Source of the DNA: Acidihalobacter yilgarnensis
GTDB lineage: Bacteria; Pseudomonadota; Gammaproteobacteria; DSM-5130; Acidihalobacteraceae
Reading direction: 5' to 3'
Assembly (NCBI RefSeq): GCF_001753245.1
Contig: NZ_CP017415.1
Span: 1,764,501 to 1,828,500, forward strand
Length of the DNA stretch: 64,000 bases
Under the pieces are notes generated by a model. The model worked only from the letters and a program-made list of their open reading frames with translations. It did no database searches and was not told the DNA's origin. The translations under genes and the position numbers were made by a program. Positions 29,049-39,454 of this stretch are shown here, piece by piece. Position 1 is the first letter of the stretch, and each line of letters opens with the position of its first letter.

Positions 29049-29977
29049 AGCGCCTCCGCATCGGCCTGGCTCTTGGCAGTGGCTCGGCTCGCGGCTGGGC
29101 CCATATCGGCGTCATCCGTGCGCTCAAGGCGCGCGGTATCGAGCCCGACGTGGTCACCGGCACCTCGATTGGCGCCTTGGTCGGTGCTGCCTATGTCACC
29201 GAGACACTCGATCCTTTCAGCCAATGGGTTGAACGCCTGAGCTGGCGTGAAATGGTTAGCCTGCTGGACGTGCGCTTCAATGGCGGCCTCATTGATGGTG
29301 AAAGACTGCTTGATGCACTGGAATCGTTGATCCCGGAACGGGATATCATGTCCTGCGGCATTCCTTATGGTGCGGTCGCCACCGACCTGACCAGCGGCAA
29401 TGAGGTCTGGCTCCGCGATGGGTCCATTCTCGCTGCGATACGCGCGTCCATTGCCTTGCCGGGTCTGTTTTCGCCAACACAGCTTGACGGCCGCTGGTTG
29501 GTTGACGGCGGACTGGTCAATCCCGTGCCGGTGTCATTGTGTCGAGCCTTAGGAGCGGATCTGGTCATTGCGGTCGACCTCAACTCCGACCTCTTGCGCC
29601 GACACGACATCCCGGACCCGCAGGCACCCGACCCGGCACCGCGGGAGGCTGTCATCGAAGACGGGGCGCTACTCGGCGGCCCATGGATGCGCTGGTTGAC
29701 ACGACTCGTGCGTCGTCAAGGTGGCGACAAGCGTCGTGACGTGGAGTGGCCGTCTATCCTCGAGGTTGTGGCGCGCAGCTTGAATATCATGTCAGTACGG
29801 ATCACTCGCAGTCGCATGGCCGGCGACCCGCCAGATCTGTTGCTAATGCCCAGGCTTGCACATATCGGCCTGATGGAGTTCCATCGCGCGGAGGAAGCCA
29901 TCGGCGCAGGGCGCGACGAGGTTGAGCGCATCGGTGCGGAACTCGACGCGATACTGGGTCGTCGGCCTGGCAACTGA
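29045..29977 (+). CDS. Patatin-like phospholipase/esterase (RssA type)
   Basis: 310 residues from a TTG at 29045 that overlaps the channel stop codon; GAGG about 10 bp upstream supports it, and the first conserved residues follow at once (RIGLALGSGSARGWAHIGV). The longer open frame from 28877 lies inside the channel gene and lacks homology. The catalytic dyad is S41 (GTSIG) and D154 (VDGGL). The oxyanion loop GSGSARG replaces the usual GGGxRG, with serine at one glycine position. No signal peptide: cytoplasmic or peripheral membrane. Translational coupling to an MscS channel suggests a shared role at the membrane, which is inference. Confidence 0.88.
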   Translation: MKRLRIGLALGSGSARGWAHIGVIRALKARGIEPDVVTGTSIGALVGAAYVTETLDPFSQWVERLSWREMVSLLDVRFNGGLIDGERLLDALESLIPERDIMSCGIPYGAVATDLTSGNEVWLRDGSILAAIRASIALPGLFSPTQLDGRWLVDGGLVNPVPVSLCRALGADLVIAVDLNSDLLRRHDIPDPQAPDPAPREAVIEDGALLGGPWMRWLTRLVRRQGGDKRRDVEWPSILEVVARSLNIMSVRITRSRMAGDPPDLLLMPRLAHIGLMEFHRAEEAIGAGRDEVERIGAELDAILGRRPGN

Positions 29978-30028
29978 AACGACGCATCTTCGACCGGACA
30001 CCCGGGAAATATTAGAAAGTGCTAAAGG

Positions 30029-30057
30029 TGGCAAACCCCAAGGCGCATGCCTATAAT
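30029..30057 (+). promoter_or_regulatory. Promoter of the DsrE-hpt-MTIP operon
   Basis: A perfect TATAAT (30052-30057) with a weak -35 (TGGCAA, 30029-30034) at 17 bp. The leader is about 30 nt and holds a GGAG ribosome site before the ATG at 30093. Confidence 0.6.
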
Positions 30058-30092
30058 GCCGCCTCCTTTATGATGCACTATGGAGTGATCCC

Positions 30093-30461
30093 ATGGCTGA
30101 CAAGCTGTTGATCGTGATGGTGAACACCGACCCCGCCAACCCGTCTGAGCTGGGCGCGCCGTTTTTCCAGGCCACCGTGGCCGCAGCGATGGAATATGAA
30201 GTCGAGGTGATCCTGACTGCCCGCGCTGGTGAGCTGGCCATAAAGGGTGTTGCAGAAAAGCTGTACGTTCAAGAAGGCAGCGAAAAGTCGGTATACGACT
30301 TCATCAAGGATGCACATGAAGCCGGTGTATCGTTCAAGGTCTGCACTCCGACCCTGGATCTGTGGGGCAACGATCTGATCCCGGAAATCGAGGAAACCGT
30401 TGGCGGCGCCTACGTGATCAGCGAGGCGATGGACGACGACACCGTCACCTTCACTTATTAA
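30093..30461 (+). CDS. DsrE-family sulfur-relay-like protein
   Basis: 122 residues with the alpha/beta DsrE/F fold pattern: LLIVMVNTD at the start, PFFQATVAAAMEYEVEVILTARAG, and a cysteine at C84 (FKVCTPTLD) in the place of the sulfur-binding cysteine of DsrE/TusD-type proteins. Such small proteins carry persulfide in sulfur oxidisers or in tRNA thiolation; some stand-alone members have no known role. It is first in an operon with hpt (AAGGAG between the genes) rather than with dsr or tus genes. Confidence 0.85.
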   Translation: MADKLLIVMVNTDPANPSELGAPFFQATVAAAMEYEVEVILTARAGELAIKGVAEKLYVQEGSEKSVYDFIKDAHEAGVSFKVCTPTLDLWGNDLIPEIEETVGGAYVISEAMDDDTVTFTY

Positions 30462-30472
30462 AGGAGACAACG

Positions 30473-31093
30473 ATGGGCGGCACTGCCTCTGACGAACGGA
30501 CCGTGCCGTCCGTTGAGCCGGGTCCAAAAGATGCGGCCCGCATTTTACGCGAAGCTGATTGCTTGCACACCACGGCAGAAGTGGAACAGGCGATCAACGC
30601 GTTAGCGGCTTCAGTGAGTCAGGCCTATGGCTCACTGAACCCGTTGTTGTTGGTGGTGATGACCGGCGGCTTCGTGTTTGCTGGCCAACTGCTTACCCGA
30701 TTGAATTTCCCCCTTCAGGTCGATTACCTGCATGCCACCCGCTACCGCAGCGGCACACAGGGGCATGAGGTCGAGTGGCGTGTACACCCCAAAATCCCCC
30801 TCGAAGGGCGCCATGTTCTGGTGATCGATGACATTCTCGATGAAGGACATACCTTGCACGCTGTGCTTGGAAACTGCCGTGCCGCCGGTGCGAAGAGCGT
30901 CAAGACCGCCGTCTTGGTCGAGAAACACCATGATCGCAAGTTCCTGGATATCCAGGCAGATTTTGCGGGTCTGGCGGTAGCGGATCGCTATGTCTTCGGT
31001 TATGGCCTCGATTATCACGAATATCTGCGCAACGCGCCCGGTATCTATGCGGTTGTCGAAGACGAGGGCGGGACCGGGGCATCTTCGGCATGA
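30473..31093 (+). CDS. hpt: Hypoxanthine phosphoribosyltransferase family protein
   Basis: 206 residues from the ATG at 30473. The PRPP-binding loop VLVIDDILDEGHTL and the purine-site region ADRYVFGYGLDYHEYLRN are diagnostic of type I HGPRTases. About 20 extra residues lie before the core. It overlaps the MTI phosphorylase gene by ATGA. That enzyme releases hypoxanthine, so this protein probably converts the product to IMP; the link is inferred from operon structure. Confidence 0.9.
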   Translation: MGGTASDERTVPSVEPGPKDAARILREADCLHTTAEVEQAINALAASVSQAYGSLNPLLLVVMTGGFVFAGQLLTRLNFPLQVDYLHATRYRSGTQGHEVEWRVHPKIPLEGRHVLVIDDILDEGHTLHAVLGNCRAAGAKSVKTAVLVEKHHDRKFLDIQADFAGLAVADRYVFGYGLDYHEYLRNAPGIYAVVEDEGGTGASSA

Positions 31094-31830
31094 GTGAGAT
31101 CGCGATCATCGGTGGTACCGGACTGACGCGACTCGGCAGTCTTGAAATTGCTCGCCGCGAGGTGATCCACACACCGTACGGCGAACCTTCCGGCCCTGTG
31201 ACACACGGTCATTTGTTCGGACGGGATGTTGCCTTCATTCCGCGGCACGGACCCGGACATACCATCCCACCGCATCAGGTCAATTACCGAGCAAACCTTT
31301 GGGCATTGCAACATATCGGCGTAAGCCGGGTGATCGCAGTGGCCGCGGTAGGTGGTATCGGCGATGAGATGTTTCCCGCCCGGCTCGTCATCCCGGATCA
31401 GATCATCGACTATACCTGGTCGCGGGCGCATACCTTTTACGAGGGTAATCTCAAACAAGTCACGCACGTGGACTTTACCGAGCCCTACAGCCCTGATCTC
31501 CGCCAAGCCATGATCCAAGCCTGCATCGCGGTCGGAATCGATGCTGTCGGTCACGGCACCTATGGCGCTACCCAGGGCCCGCGGCTGGAATCGACCGCCG
31601 AAATCAACCGGCTGGCGCGTGACGGCTGCGACCTCGTCGGTATGACCGGCATGCCCGAGGCAGGGTTAGCCAGGGAACTCGGTCTCTCCTACGCCACCTG
31701 CGCGGTGGTGGCCAACTGGGCGGCCGGACGAGGCGAGGGTGAGATCACCATGGATGAAGTCGGTCGTAATCTTGATGCTGGCATGCGCGATGTTGCCCGC
31801 ATGCTTGAAGCTCTGATGCCGCGTCTTTAA
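31090..31830 (+). CDS. S-methyl-5'-thioinosine phosphorylase (MTAP/PNP family)
   Basis: 246 residues. The start IAIIGGTGL, the PRHGPGHTIPPHQVNYRAN phosphate/substrate loop and GTYGATQGPRLES are features of the MTAP/PNP type II family. GMTGMPEAGLARELG is the base-binding segment: MTA phosphorylases usually have a different serine/aspartate pattern here. Gene position near nagZ and csiV-mfd matches Pseudomonas PA3004, a biochemically shown MTI phosphorylase. It splits methylthioinosine to hypoxanthine and methylthioribose-1-phosphate. Confidence 0.88.
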   Translation: MSEIAIIGGTGLTRLGSLEIARREVIHTPYGEPSGPVTHGHLFGRDVAFIPRHGPGHTIPPHQVNYRANLWALQHIGVSRVIAVAAVGGIGDEMFPARLVIPDQIIDYTWSRAHTFYEGNLKQVTHVDFTEPYSPDLRQAMIQACIAVGIDAVGHGTYGATQGPRLESTAEINRLARDGCDLVGMTGMPEAGLARELGLSYATCAVVANWAAGRGEGEITMDEVGRNLDAGMRDVARMLEALMPRL

Positions 31831-31842
31831 GAGCTGACCTCC

Positions 31843-31869
31843 GGCAAAGGGTGCATTATTTGCCTTTTA
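31843..31869. terminator. Weak terminator between the salvage operon and aat
   Basis: GGCAAA and TTTGCC form a 6-bp stem with a 10-nt loop followed by TTTT on the plus strand. It lies between two convergent genes. Confidence 0.4.
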
Positions 31870-31892
31870 ATCTGCCAAAGCCTTCAACGATA

Positions 31893-32672
31893 TCACTCGG
31901 ATGAACCATTGATGCCCGCCACGCGCGCATCGGTGGTATTTCCCGGTCGCCACGTATCCACGCATAGCGATGAATCGAATACCCAGGGCGCACCCGGTCC
32001 CGGTTGCGTGCAGTGGATATCGAGCAGCGCGGCAAACGCTCGACGCCGGATCGGGCGCGCACCAAAGCTTTCCAGATGCGCGGTGTCCTGCTGGCAATCG
32101 ATGAAGGGAAACCCCCAGGTGTCGAGTTGACAGGCGAGCGAGGCCAACGCGATTTTGGAGGCATCGCGTACCCGGCTGAACATGGATTCCCCAAAGAAAA
32201 CTCGTCCGATCGAAACGCCATAAAGTCCCCCGATGAGCGTGCCGTCTGCTGTACGCACCTCAACCGAGTGCGCATGTCCGAGTTGATGCAATTGCATGTA
32301 CGCTTGTTGCATCTCGGCGGTGATCCAAGTGCCGCGCGAGGCGCCACGAGGCGCCGCACAGGCTTGTATGACGGCTGAGAAGTCCGTGTCCAACGTGACG
32401 CGATAATCACCATTACGCAGCGTCTTTCTAAGGCTTCTGTGTAACCTGAAATGCTTCAGAAACAGGACCGTGCGCGGCTCTGGCGACCACCACAGAATTG
32501 GCTGGCTGGCTTCGTACCAAGGGAAAATTCCATGGCGATAGGCATTGAGAAGGCGCTCTGGTTCCAGTCCGCCACCGACTGCGAGTAGTCCATCCGGCTC
32601 GGTCAATGCCTGATCGAGCGATGGGAAGGGTTGTCCAGGATCACCGGGGTCCAGCCAGGCAAGCTGGGTCAC
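31893..32672 (-). CDS. aat: Leucyl/phenylalanyl-tRNA-protein transferase
   Basis: 259 residues. It adds Leu or Phe to N-terminal Arg/Lys proteins for ClpS/ClpAP degradation (N-end rule). Conserved segments are FPWYEASQPILWWSPEPR, the TWITAEMQQAY motif and GESMFSRVRDASKIAL. The C-terminus runs about 20 residues beyond the usual end. It overlaps the upstream acyltransferase-like gene by 4 bp, so the two form one transcript. Confidence 0.95.
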   Translation of the reverse strand: MTQLAWLDPGDPGQPFPSLDQALTEPDGLLAVGGGLEPERLLNAYRHGIFPWYEASQPILWWSPEPRTVLFLKHFRLHRSLRKTLRNGDYRVTLDTDFSAVIQACAAPRGASRGTWITAEMQQAYMQLHQLGHAHSVEVRTADGTLIGGLYGVSIGRVFFGESMFSRVRDASKIALASLACQLDTWGFPFIDCQQDTAHLESFGARPIRRRAFAALLDIHCTQPGPGAPWVFDSSLCVDTWRPGNTTDARVAGINGSSE

Positions 32673-33823
32673 GCGGCCGGACCTTCGTCTTCACGAAAGG
32701 GTGATAGGCTCATCAACGATTCGCATTCGCGTTCCATGGCAAGCTGTTCCCGCCGGCAAAAAACCTCGATATGCGGCCGGAATCCGGAATCGGCAATCCA
32801 ATGGGCAGACCAGGTCCGTGTCGGCAAAAAACCTCTGGCGATTTTGTGTTCGCCTTGTGCGCCTGGTTCGAAGTGCTGAAGACCCTCGGCGATGCAGTAG
32901 TCGATTCCTTGGTAATAACAGGCCTCGAAGTGCAGGTCCTCGATTGTTTTGCGACAGCCCCAGTAACGCCCGTACAGTGTGTCTGCGCCTCGAAAATTAA
33001 CCGCGCCGGCGACCCATTCGCCTTCATGTTTAGCCATCACCAGCACGAAGCGAGACCCAAGTGAGCGCGCAATTTTTTGGAAAAAGTCGAGACTGAGCGT
33101 GGGCACACCCATGTGTCGTTCGAAGGTATTCAGATAGAAGTCATGGAAGATCGCGATCAACGCATCATCTAGCATATCTCCATGCATTACATGTAAGGAG
33201 ACACCCTGTTCGATAACGCGGCGGCGTTCACGCTTGATTTTTTTGCGTTTTCGCGAGCTGAAGGTGGCGAGAAAATCGTCGAAATCACGGTAACTACGAT
33301 TTTCCCAATGGTATTGACACCCTAGGCGACGCATCAATCCATGCTCACACAAGCGGTCTGTCTCCCCCGGTGGGGTAAATAGCCAGTGCACACCGGATAG
33401 CTCATTGCGACGTGCGAACTCCAACGTCTGCGTGATCATGAGGTCGATCAAGGCTGTTGGCTCGGCGATATCCGGGGAGACGAGCAGGCGGCGGCCCGTT
33501 GCTGGCGTATAGGGCACAGCAGCGACGAGCTTGGGGTAATAGGGCAATCCACTGCGTTCATAGGCCCCAGCCCAGGCCCAGTCGAAAACGAATTCGCCGT
33601 AGGAATTGGTCTTTGCATACAGTGGCGTCGCCGCTACCAGTCGCCCGTCGTCATGGACCAGCAAGTGATGGGGATGCCAGCCGTAAGGCTGCAGGCACTC
33701 GGTTGTTTCGAGGGCATGCAAAAAGGCGTGACTCAGGAATGGATCCCGATCACCCCCCAATGCGTCCCAAGTTTGAGGTTCGATATCCCCCAGGCTTTGA
33801 TGGATGCTGACTTCGAGTGCCAC
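32669..33823 (-). CDS. GNAT-fold protein, COG3146/DUF482 type
   Basis: 384 residues. The start with PFLSHAFLHALE, then GWHPHHLLVHDDGRLVAATPLYAK, GEFVFDWAWA and LGCQYHWENRSYRDFDDFLATFSSRKRKKIKRERR are typical of the DUF482 family, often annotated as peptidoglycan-related N-acyltransferase of the FemAB/GNAT fold. The acceptor is unknown. The highly basic block in the middle may contact nucleic acid or tRNA, as FemX-like enzymes do. Its coupling with aat, another aminoacyl-tRNA-using GNAT-fold enzyme, is suggestive. The function stays open. Confidence 0.85.
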   Translation of the reverse strand: MALEVSIHQSLGDIEPQTWDALGGDRDPFLSHAFLHALETTECLQPYGWHPHHLLVHDDGRLVAATPLYAKTNSYGEFVFDWAWAGAYERSGLPYYPKLVAAVPYTPATGRRLLVSPDIAEPTALIDLMITQTLEFARRNELSGVHWLFTPPGETDRLCEHGLMRRLGCQYHWENRSYRDFDDFLATFSSRKRKKIKRERRRVIEQGVSLHVMHGDMLDDALIAIFHDFYLNTFERHMGVPTLSLDFFQKIARSLGSRFVLVMAKHEGEWVAGAVNFRGADTLYGRYWGCRKTIEDLHFEACYYQGIDYCIAEGLQHFEPGAQGEHKIARGFLPTRTWSAHWIADSGFRPHIEVFCRREQLAMERECESLMSLSPFREDEGPAA

Positions 33824-33838
33824 GCGCCCGCCGTCTGC

Positions 33839-34879
<1,041 letters not shown>

Positions 34880-34982
34880 TCAATCGCGCGGATGGTAGCG
34901 TGAAACCGCAAGTGCGGGCAAAGCGTGTCTGGCTTGAGGCTCTGACCGCGGTCGCCGACACATGTGGCCCATGATTGAAATC

Positions 34983-35019
34983 AAATATCTGATCTATCAA
35001 ACTGATAGATCAGATATTT
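34983..35019. repeat. Perfect 17-bp palindrome upstream of ftsK
   Basis: AAATATCTGATCTATCA and its exact complement are separated by AAC and end one base before the ATG at 35021. The stretch is strongly AT-rich in a GC-rich neighbourhood. It could be an operator for a dimeric regulator or an RNA hairpin covering the ftsK ribosome site. Confidence 0.85.
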
Positions 35020-35020
35020 A

Positions 35021-37345
35021 ATGCGGGATGTGATGACCTTGGCCGAATCCACCACTCAAAAGCGCGGCTGGCTGCGCGCGCTTAATGTCAGCCGTACACG
35101 CGGCCTGCGCGAGGGTGCGTTGTTCGTGTTCGGTGCGGCAGGCCTGTATCTGCTACTCGCGCTGCTCAGTTATCACATGGGCGACCCGGGATGGTCGCAG
35201 ACTGGCACGGGCCGACCGGTCGCAAACCTGGCTGGGCGTGCAGGGGCTTGGTTCGCCGATTTTTTCCTGTATTTCGTCGGCTATATGGCTTACCTCGCGC
35301 CGTTAATGGTGATTTACAGCGGTTACCTGATTTTCCGGGGCCGGCCGAGCGACGGTGAATTTGATCCGATTGCCTTTGGACTTCGCTGGTTGGGATTCGC
35401 GGTTACCGTCGTCTCCGGTTGCGGCCTCTCTACTCAGCATTTCGCACCGGGTTATTTGCCACTGGATGCCGGCGGTGTGCTCGGCGACCTCGTGAACGCG
35501 CAACTTTCACCGGCCGTCGGCAAACTCGGCTCTACCTTGATGTTGCTCGGCGTCTTTCTCGCCGGCGTAACCCTTTCCACGGGTCTATCCTGGTTGCGTC
35601 TCATGGATCTGACCGGGCGCCTCGCCGTGACCATCGGTCGTATCACCACGCGATCGTTAGCTGCCTGGCGCGAACGCCGCGCGGTCAATCGCGCACGGCA
35701 AACACGCGAAGCCGTGGTCAAGGTCAAGACGATCAAACGGGCGCAATTGCCTAAGCCGAAGATCGAACCCAAACTGATCAAGCCGCAGATCAGTGAACGC
35801 GTCGAACGCGAACGCCAGATCCAACTCTTCGATGCAGCTACGGAAGGAGGATTGCCTTCACTCGCACTACTCGACCCGCCGCAGATATCGGATGCCGGTT
35901 TTTCGGAGGACGCGCTGGCCGCGATGTCCCGTCTGGTTGAACTCAAACTCGCGGACTTTGGTATCGAGGTGGCAGTGGTCGCGGTACACCCAGGCCCTGT
36001 GATTACGCGCTTCGAGCTACAGCCGGCAGCTGGCATCAAGGTCAGTCGAATTACCAATCTAGCCAAGGATCTGGCACGCGCATTGGCGGTGGTCAGCGTG
36101 CGTATAGTCGAGGTCATTCCAGGCAAATCCGTGATCGGCCTTGAAATACCCAACGAGCATCGCGAAGTTGTCGCACTCTCCGAAATGCTTCGGTCCAAGG
36201 CCTACGACGATTCAAAGTCACCACTGACGCTCGCTCTAGGCAAGGACATCGCCGGTATACCCGTGGTGGCCGACCTGGCTCGCATGCCGCATCTGCTGGT
36301 GGCGGGTACGACGGGTTCTGGCAAGTCCGTGGCGGTCAATGCTATGTTGCTGAGTCTGCTCTACAAGGCTCCGGCGCGCGACGTACGCATGATCCTGATC
36401 GACCCCAAGATGCTGGAGCTGAGTGTCTATGACGACATCCCGCACCTGTTGACTCCCGTCGTAACCGACATGAAGGATGCGGCCAACGCGTTGCGCTGGT
36501 GCGTGGCGGAAATGGAACGTCGCTACAAGCTGATGTCCATGCTCGGTGTGCGTAATCTGGCCGGTTTCAACCGCAAGGTGGAGGAGGCGGCCGAGCAGGG
36601 GCAGCCGATCGTCGATCCGATGTATAACGCAGCAGCGGCCTTCGACCCCGAGGCACCGCCGCCTACGCTGGAGACGCTGCCCTACATCGTAGTCGTCGTC
36701 GATGAATTTGCCGATATGATCATGGTCGTCGGCAAGAAGGTTGAAGAACTGATTGCACGACTGGCGCAAAAAGCGCGGGCCGCGGGCATACACTTGATTC
36801 TGGCGACGCAACGGCCTTCCGTGGATGTGATTACCGGCCTGATCAAGGCCAACATTCCGACACGCGTCGCCTTTCAGGTTTCTTCGCGTATCGATTCGCG
36901 CACGATTTTGGATCAGATGGGTGCCGAACAGCTGCTGGGCTACGGCGACATGCTCTACCTGCCACCTGGGCGCGCACTGCCGGATCGTATCCATGGGGCC
37001 TTCGTGGCCGATCAAGAGGTTCATCGGGTTGTTGAGGCACTCAAGCGCATCGGGCGTCCCAATTATGTTGAATCCATCGTGAATGAACCGCTCCCAGGCG
37101 AGGGTATTCCGGGGCTTGATCCTGCCGGCGAAGACGGCCGCGAAACCGATGTCCTCTACGACCAGGCGGTTGCCATCGTCACCGAGTCGCGCAAGGCCTC
37201 GATTTCATACATACAACGACGCCTGAAGATCGGTTACAACCGGGCAGCACGCATGATCGAGGACATGGAGGCTGCGGGCATCGTTAGCGCGGTGCAATCC
37301 AACGGCAATCGTGAAGTCATCGCGGGTCCGCCACCCGAGCTTTAA
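35021..37345 (+). CDS. ftsK: DNA translocase FtsK
   Basis: 774 residues, the membrane-anchored DNA pump of cell division and chromosome dimer resolution. Four N-terminal transmembrane segments (about 30-200), a short proline/lysine-rich linker, the RecA-like motor with Walker A GTTGSGKS (about 428-436) and Walker [11 protein letters not shown], and the C-terminal winged-helix gamma domain ([24 protein letters not shown]) that reads KOPS and activates XerD. No ribosome site lies before the ATG at 35021 because the palindrome occupies that space; the ATG at 35033 is an alternative start. Confidence 0.95.
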   Translation: MRDVMTLAESTTQKRGWLRALNVSRTRGLREGALFVFGAAGLYLLLALLSYHMGDPGWSQTGTGRPVANLAGRAGAWFADFFLYFVGYMAYLAPLMVIYSGYLIFRGRPSDGEFDPIAFGLRWLGFAVTVVSGCGLSTQHFAPGYLPLDAGGVLGDLVNAQLSPAVGKLGSTLMLLGVFLAGVTLSTGLSWLRLMDLTGRLAVTIGRITTRSLAAWRERRAVNRARQTREAVVKVKTIKRAQLPKPKIEPKLIKPQISERVERERQIQLFDAATEGGLPSLALLDPPQISDAGFSEDALAAMSRLVELKLADFGIEVAVVAVHPGPVITRFELQPAAGIKVSRITNLAKDLARALAVVSVRIVEVIPGKSVIGLEIPNEHREVVALSEMLRSKAYDDSKSPLTLALGKDIAGIPVVADLARMPHLLVAGTTGSGKSVAVNAMLLSLLYKAPARDVRMILIDPKMLELSVYDDIPHLLTPVVTDMKDAANALRWCVAEMERRYKLMSMLGVRNLAGFNRKVEEAAEQGQPIVDPMYNAAAAFDPEAPPPTLETLPYIVVVVDEFADMIMVVGKKVEELIARLAQKARAAGIHLILATQRPSVDVITGLIKANIPTRVAFQVSSRIDSRTILDQMGAEQLLGYGDMLYLPPGRALPDRIHGAFVADQEVHRVVEALKRIGRPNYVESIVNEPLPGEGIPGLDPAGEDGRETDVLYDQAVAIVTESRKASISYIQRRLKIGYNRAARMIEDMEAAGIVSAVQSNGNREVIAGPPPEL

Positions 37346-37432
37346 ACACCCATCAGATAGGCATGAGATGTAAGATAGTCCTCGCCGCGCGCGTCGCGAT
37401 CCCCGCTCAGTTCACCATCCCGGAGTCCACCC

Positions 37433-38062
37433 ATGTTGCCCCGAATATTGCGGCTATTGCTGTTGTCATACGGTCTGTTCGGCTGGATGCCGGCCCATGC
37501 CGACGCCATCGCCAAGCTGGAACATTTTTTTCAACAAACGCATAGTCTCAAGGGACAGTTCGAGCAACGTGTCTACGAGACTAAGGGGCCGTTGCTGCGC
37601 ACGACCTCGGGGACATTCGAGCTAGCGAGGCCGAATCAATTCAACTGGGCCTATCTCAAACCCCGTGAACAGTTGATCGTGTCGAATGGCAAAAAAATGT
37701 GGATTTACGACAAGGACCTTGCGCAGGTAACCGTTACGCCGGTTGCCAAGCAACTCGGACAGGCGCCCATCATGTTGCTTGGCGGAGGCACCCCCCTGAG
37801 CGAAAGCTTCAAGCTGAGCGACGACGGTTCTCGCGACAACCTTTCCTGGGTCGAACTGATCCCCAAACAACAACACAATGCACAATTCAACCGCATTCTG
37901 CTGGGTCTCAGCGGCGGGCTAGTGCGTCAGATGATTCTGTATGATCAGTTCGGTCATCGGACCGTGATCAACCTTAGCGCCCTCCAACTCGATCCGAACC
38001 TGCCAACTTCCGATTTCAACTTCACCGCGCCGCCTGGCGTCGATGTCGTTGATGGCATGTAA
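37433..38062 (+). CDS. lolA: Outer-membrane lipoprotein carrier protein LolA
   Basis: 209 residues. A signal peptide is cut near AHA-DA (residue 23). LolA takes lipoproteins from the LolCDE-type exporter across the periplasm to LolB. Family segments SLKGQFEQ, GTFELARPNQFNWAYLKPREQLIVSNGKKMWIYD and the C-terminal FTAPPGVDVVDG are clear. The ftsK-lolA-rarA order is conserved in gammaproteobacteria. The exporter itself is at 47501-49465. Confidence 0.95.
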   Translation: MLPRILRLLLLSYGLFGWMPAHADAIAKLEHFFQQTHSLKGQFEQRVYETKGPLLRTTSGTFELARPNQFNWAYLKPREQLIVSNGKKMWIYDKDLAQVTVTPVAKQLGQAPIMLLGGGTPLSESFKLSDDGSRDNLSWVELIPKQQHNAQFNRILLGLSGGLVRQMILYDQFGHRTVINLSALQLDPNLPTSDFNFTAPPGVDVVDGM

Positions 38063-38074
38063 TCCCACCAATCC

Positions 38075-39415
38075 ATGCCCGATCTGTTCGACAGTGCACC
38101 AGACGATCATCGGCCCCTAGCTGACCGCATGCGGCCGGATGGTCTGGAATCGTTTATTGGCCAACGGCACTTGCTGACGCCGGGCAAACCGTTATGGCGG
38201 GCGATAGCCGAGGGAAGATTGCATTCGATGGTCCTTTGGGGGCCGCCGGGGACCGGAAAAACCACCCTGGCAAGATTGCTCGCCAGGGAAGGTGGCGCCC
38301 AGTTTCTAAGCCTTTCCGCCGTCTTATCCGGGGTCAAGGATATCCGAGAAGCCGTGGCCCAGGCGCGTGCAGTACGTGAAGCTGCGCAGCGCGCGACTGT
38401 GTTATTCGTCGATGAGGTCCACCGCTTCAACAAGGCGCAACAGGATGCCTTTTTGCCTCACGTCGAGGATGGTACGGTGTTTTTCGTGGGGGCAACCACC
38501 GAAAATCCTTCCTTCGAGCTGAATAACGCACTGCTGTCGCGTGTGCGCACCTACGTGCTCAAGGCACTTGAGGCCGATGACATCCACGATGTACTCAGTC
38601 AAGCACTGTCCGATGAGCAGCGTGGACTCGGTGGGCATGGGCTGTCAGCCTCTGAGCAGGCATTGTCGTTGCTTGTGGCTGCGGCAGACGGCGATGCGCG
38701 GCGCGCGCTGAACCTGCTTGAATTGGCTGCTGATCTAGCCAGCGCAGAGGCGCAGGGCGGCCGAATTGATGAAACCATCGTGCGTGAGGCCGCCAGCCAG
38801 TCGCTACGTCGCTTCGACAAGGGAGGCGAGTATTTTTACGACCAGATCTCAGCTCTGCACAAATCGGTAAGAGGGTCGAATCCAGACGGTGCCTTGTACT
38901 GGTTCTGCCGAATGATCGATGGTGGCTGCGACCCTTTGTACATCGCGCGACGGCTGGTACGCATGGCCAGTGAAGATATTGGCAACGCAGATCCGCGTGC
39001 ATTGGAAATGACCCTCAGCGCCTGGGACACCTACGAACGCCTCGGCACACCGGAAGGCGAACTCGCCCTCGCTCATGCGGTGATTTACCTTGCCGCCGTG
39101 CCCAAGAGCAATGCCGTCTACATGGCTTACAAGGCGGCCATGGCCTCTGTGCGTGGACACGGCACGCTGGAGGTCCCATTACATCTGCGTAACGCGCCCA
39201 CCGGGTTAATGCGTTCGTTGGACTATGGCAAAGACTATCGTTATGCACATGACGAAGCGGGTGCCTATGCCGCTGGCGAACGTTATTTTCCCGATGGCAT
39301 GCCCGAGGAACGCTATTACGAGCCCAGCGACCGCGGTCTTGAGTCGCGTATCAAGGCACGGCTCGATGAGCTGCGCACACGTGACCATGCCGCACGTAGC
39401 AAGCAGGGGGGGTAA
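38075..39415 (+). CDS. rarA: Replication-associated recombination protein A
   Basis: 446 residues, AAA+ ATPase of the RarA/MgsA/WRNIP1 family that acts at stalled replication forks. Walker A GPPGTGKTTLA, Walker B VLFVDEVHRFNKAQQDAFLPHVE, sensor GATTENPSFELN, and the tetramerisation/C-terminal domain with MASEDIGNADPRAL. It starts 12 bp after lolA. The stop follows a G7 run that stays in frame. Confidence 0.96.
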   Translation: MPDLFDSAPDDHRPLADRMRPDGLESFIGQRHLLTPGKPLWRAIAEGRLHSMVLWGPPGTGKTTLARLLAREGGAQFLSLSAVLSGVKDIREAVAQARAVREAAQRATVLFVDEVHRFNKAQQDAFLPHVEDGTVFFVGATTENPSFELNNALLSRVRTYVLKALEADDIHDVLSQALSDEQRGLGGHGLSASEQALSLLVAAADGDARRALNLLELAADLASAEAQGGRIDETIVREAASQSLRRFDKGGEYFYDQISALHKSVRGSNPDGALYWFCRMIDGGCDPLYIARRLVRMASEDIGNADPRALEMTLSAWDTYERLGTPEGELALAHAVIYLAAVPKSNAVYMAYKAAMASVRGHGTLEVPLHLRNAPTGLMRSLDYGKDYRYAHDEAGAYAAGERYFPDGMPEERYYEPSDRGLESRIKARLDELRTRDHAARSKQGG

Positions 39416-39454
39416 CGGCGAGGAATCGCCCGTTGATACTCAAGTCACGTACAG

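Noticed and set aside
35452-36198. Minus-strand open frame of 248 residues inside ftsK
   Set aside because: Antisense to the FtsK linker and motor, low-complexity Arg/Ser composition.
39361-39415. Possible frame error at the G7 run before the rarA stop
   Set aside because: The frame through the run ends in a normal RarA C-terminus, so the run is correct.
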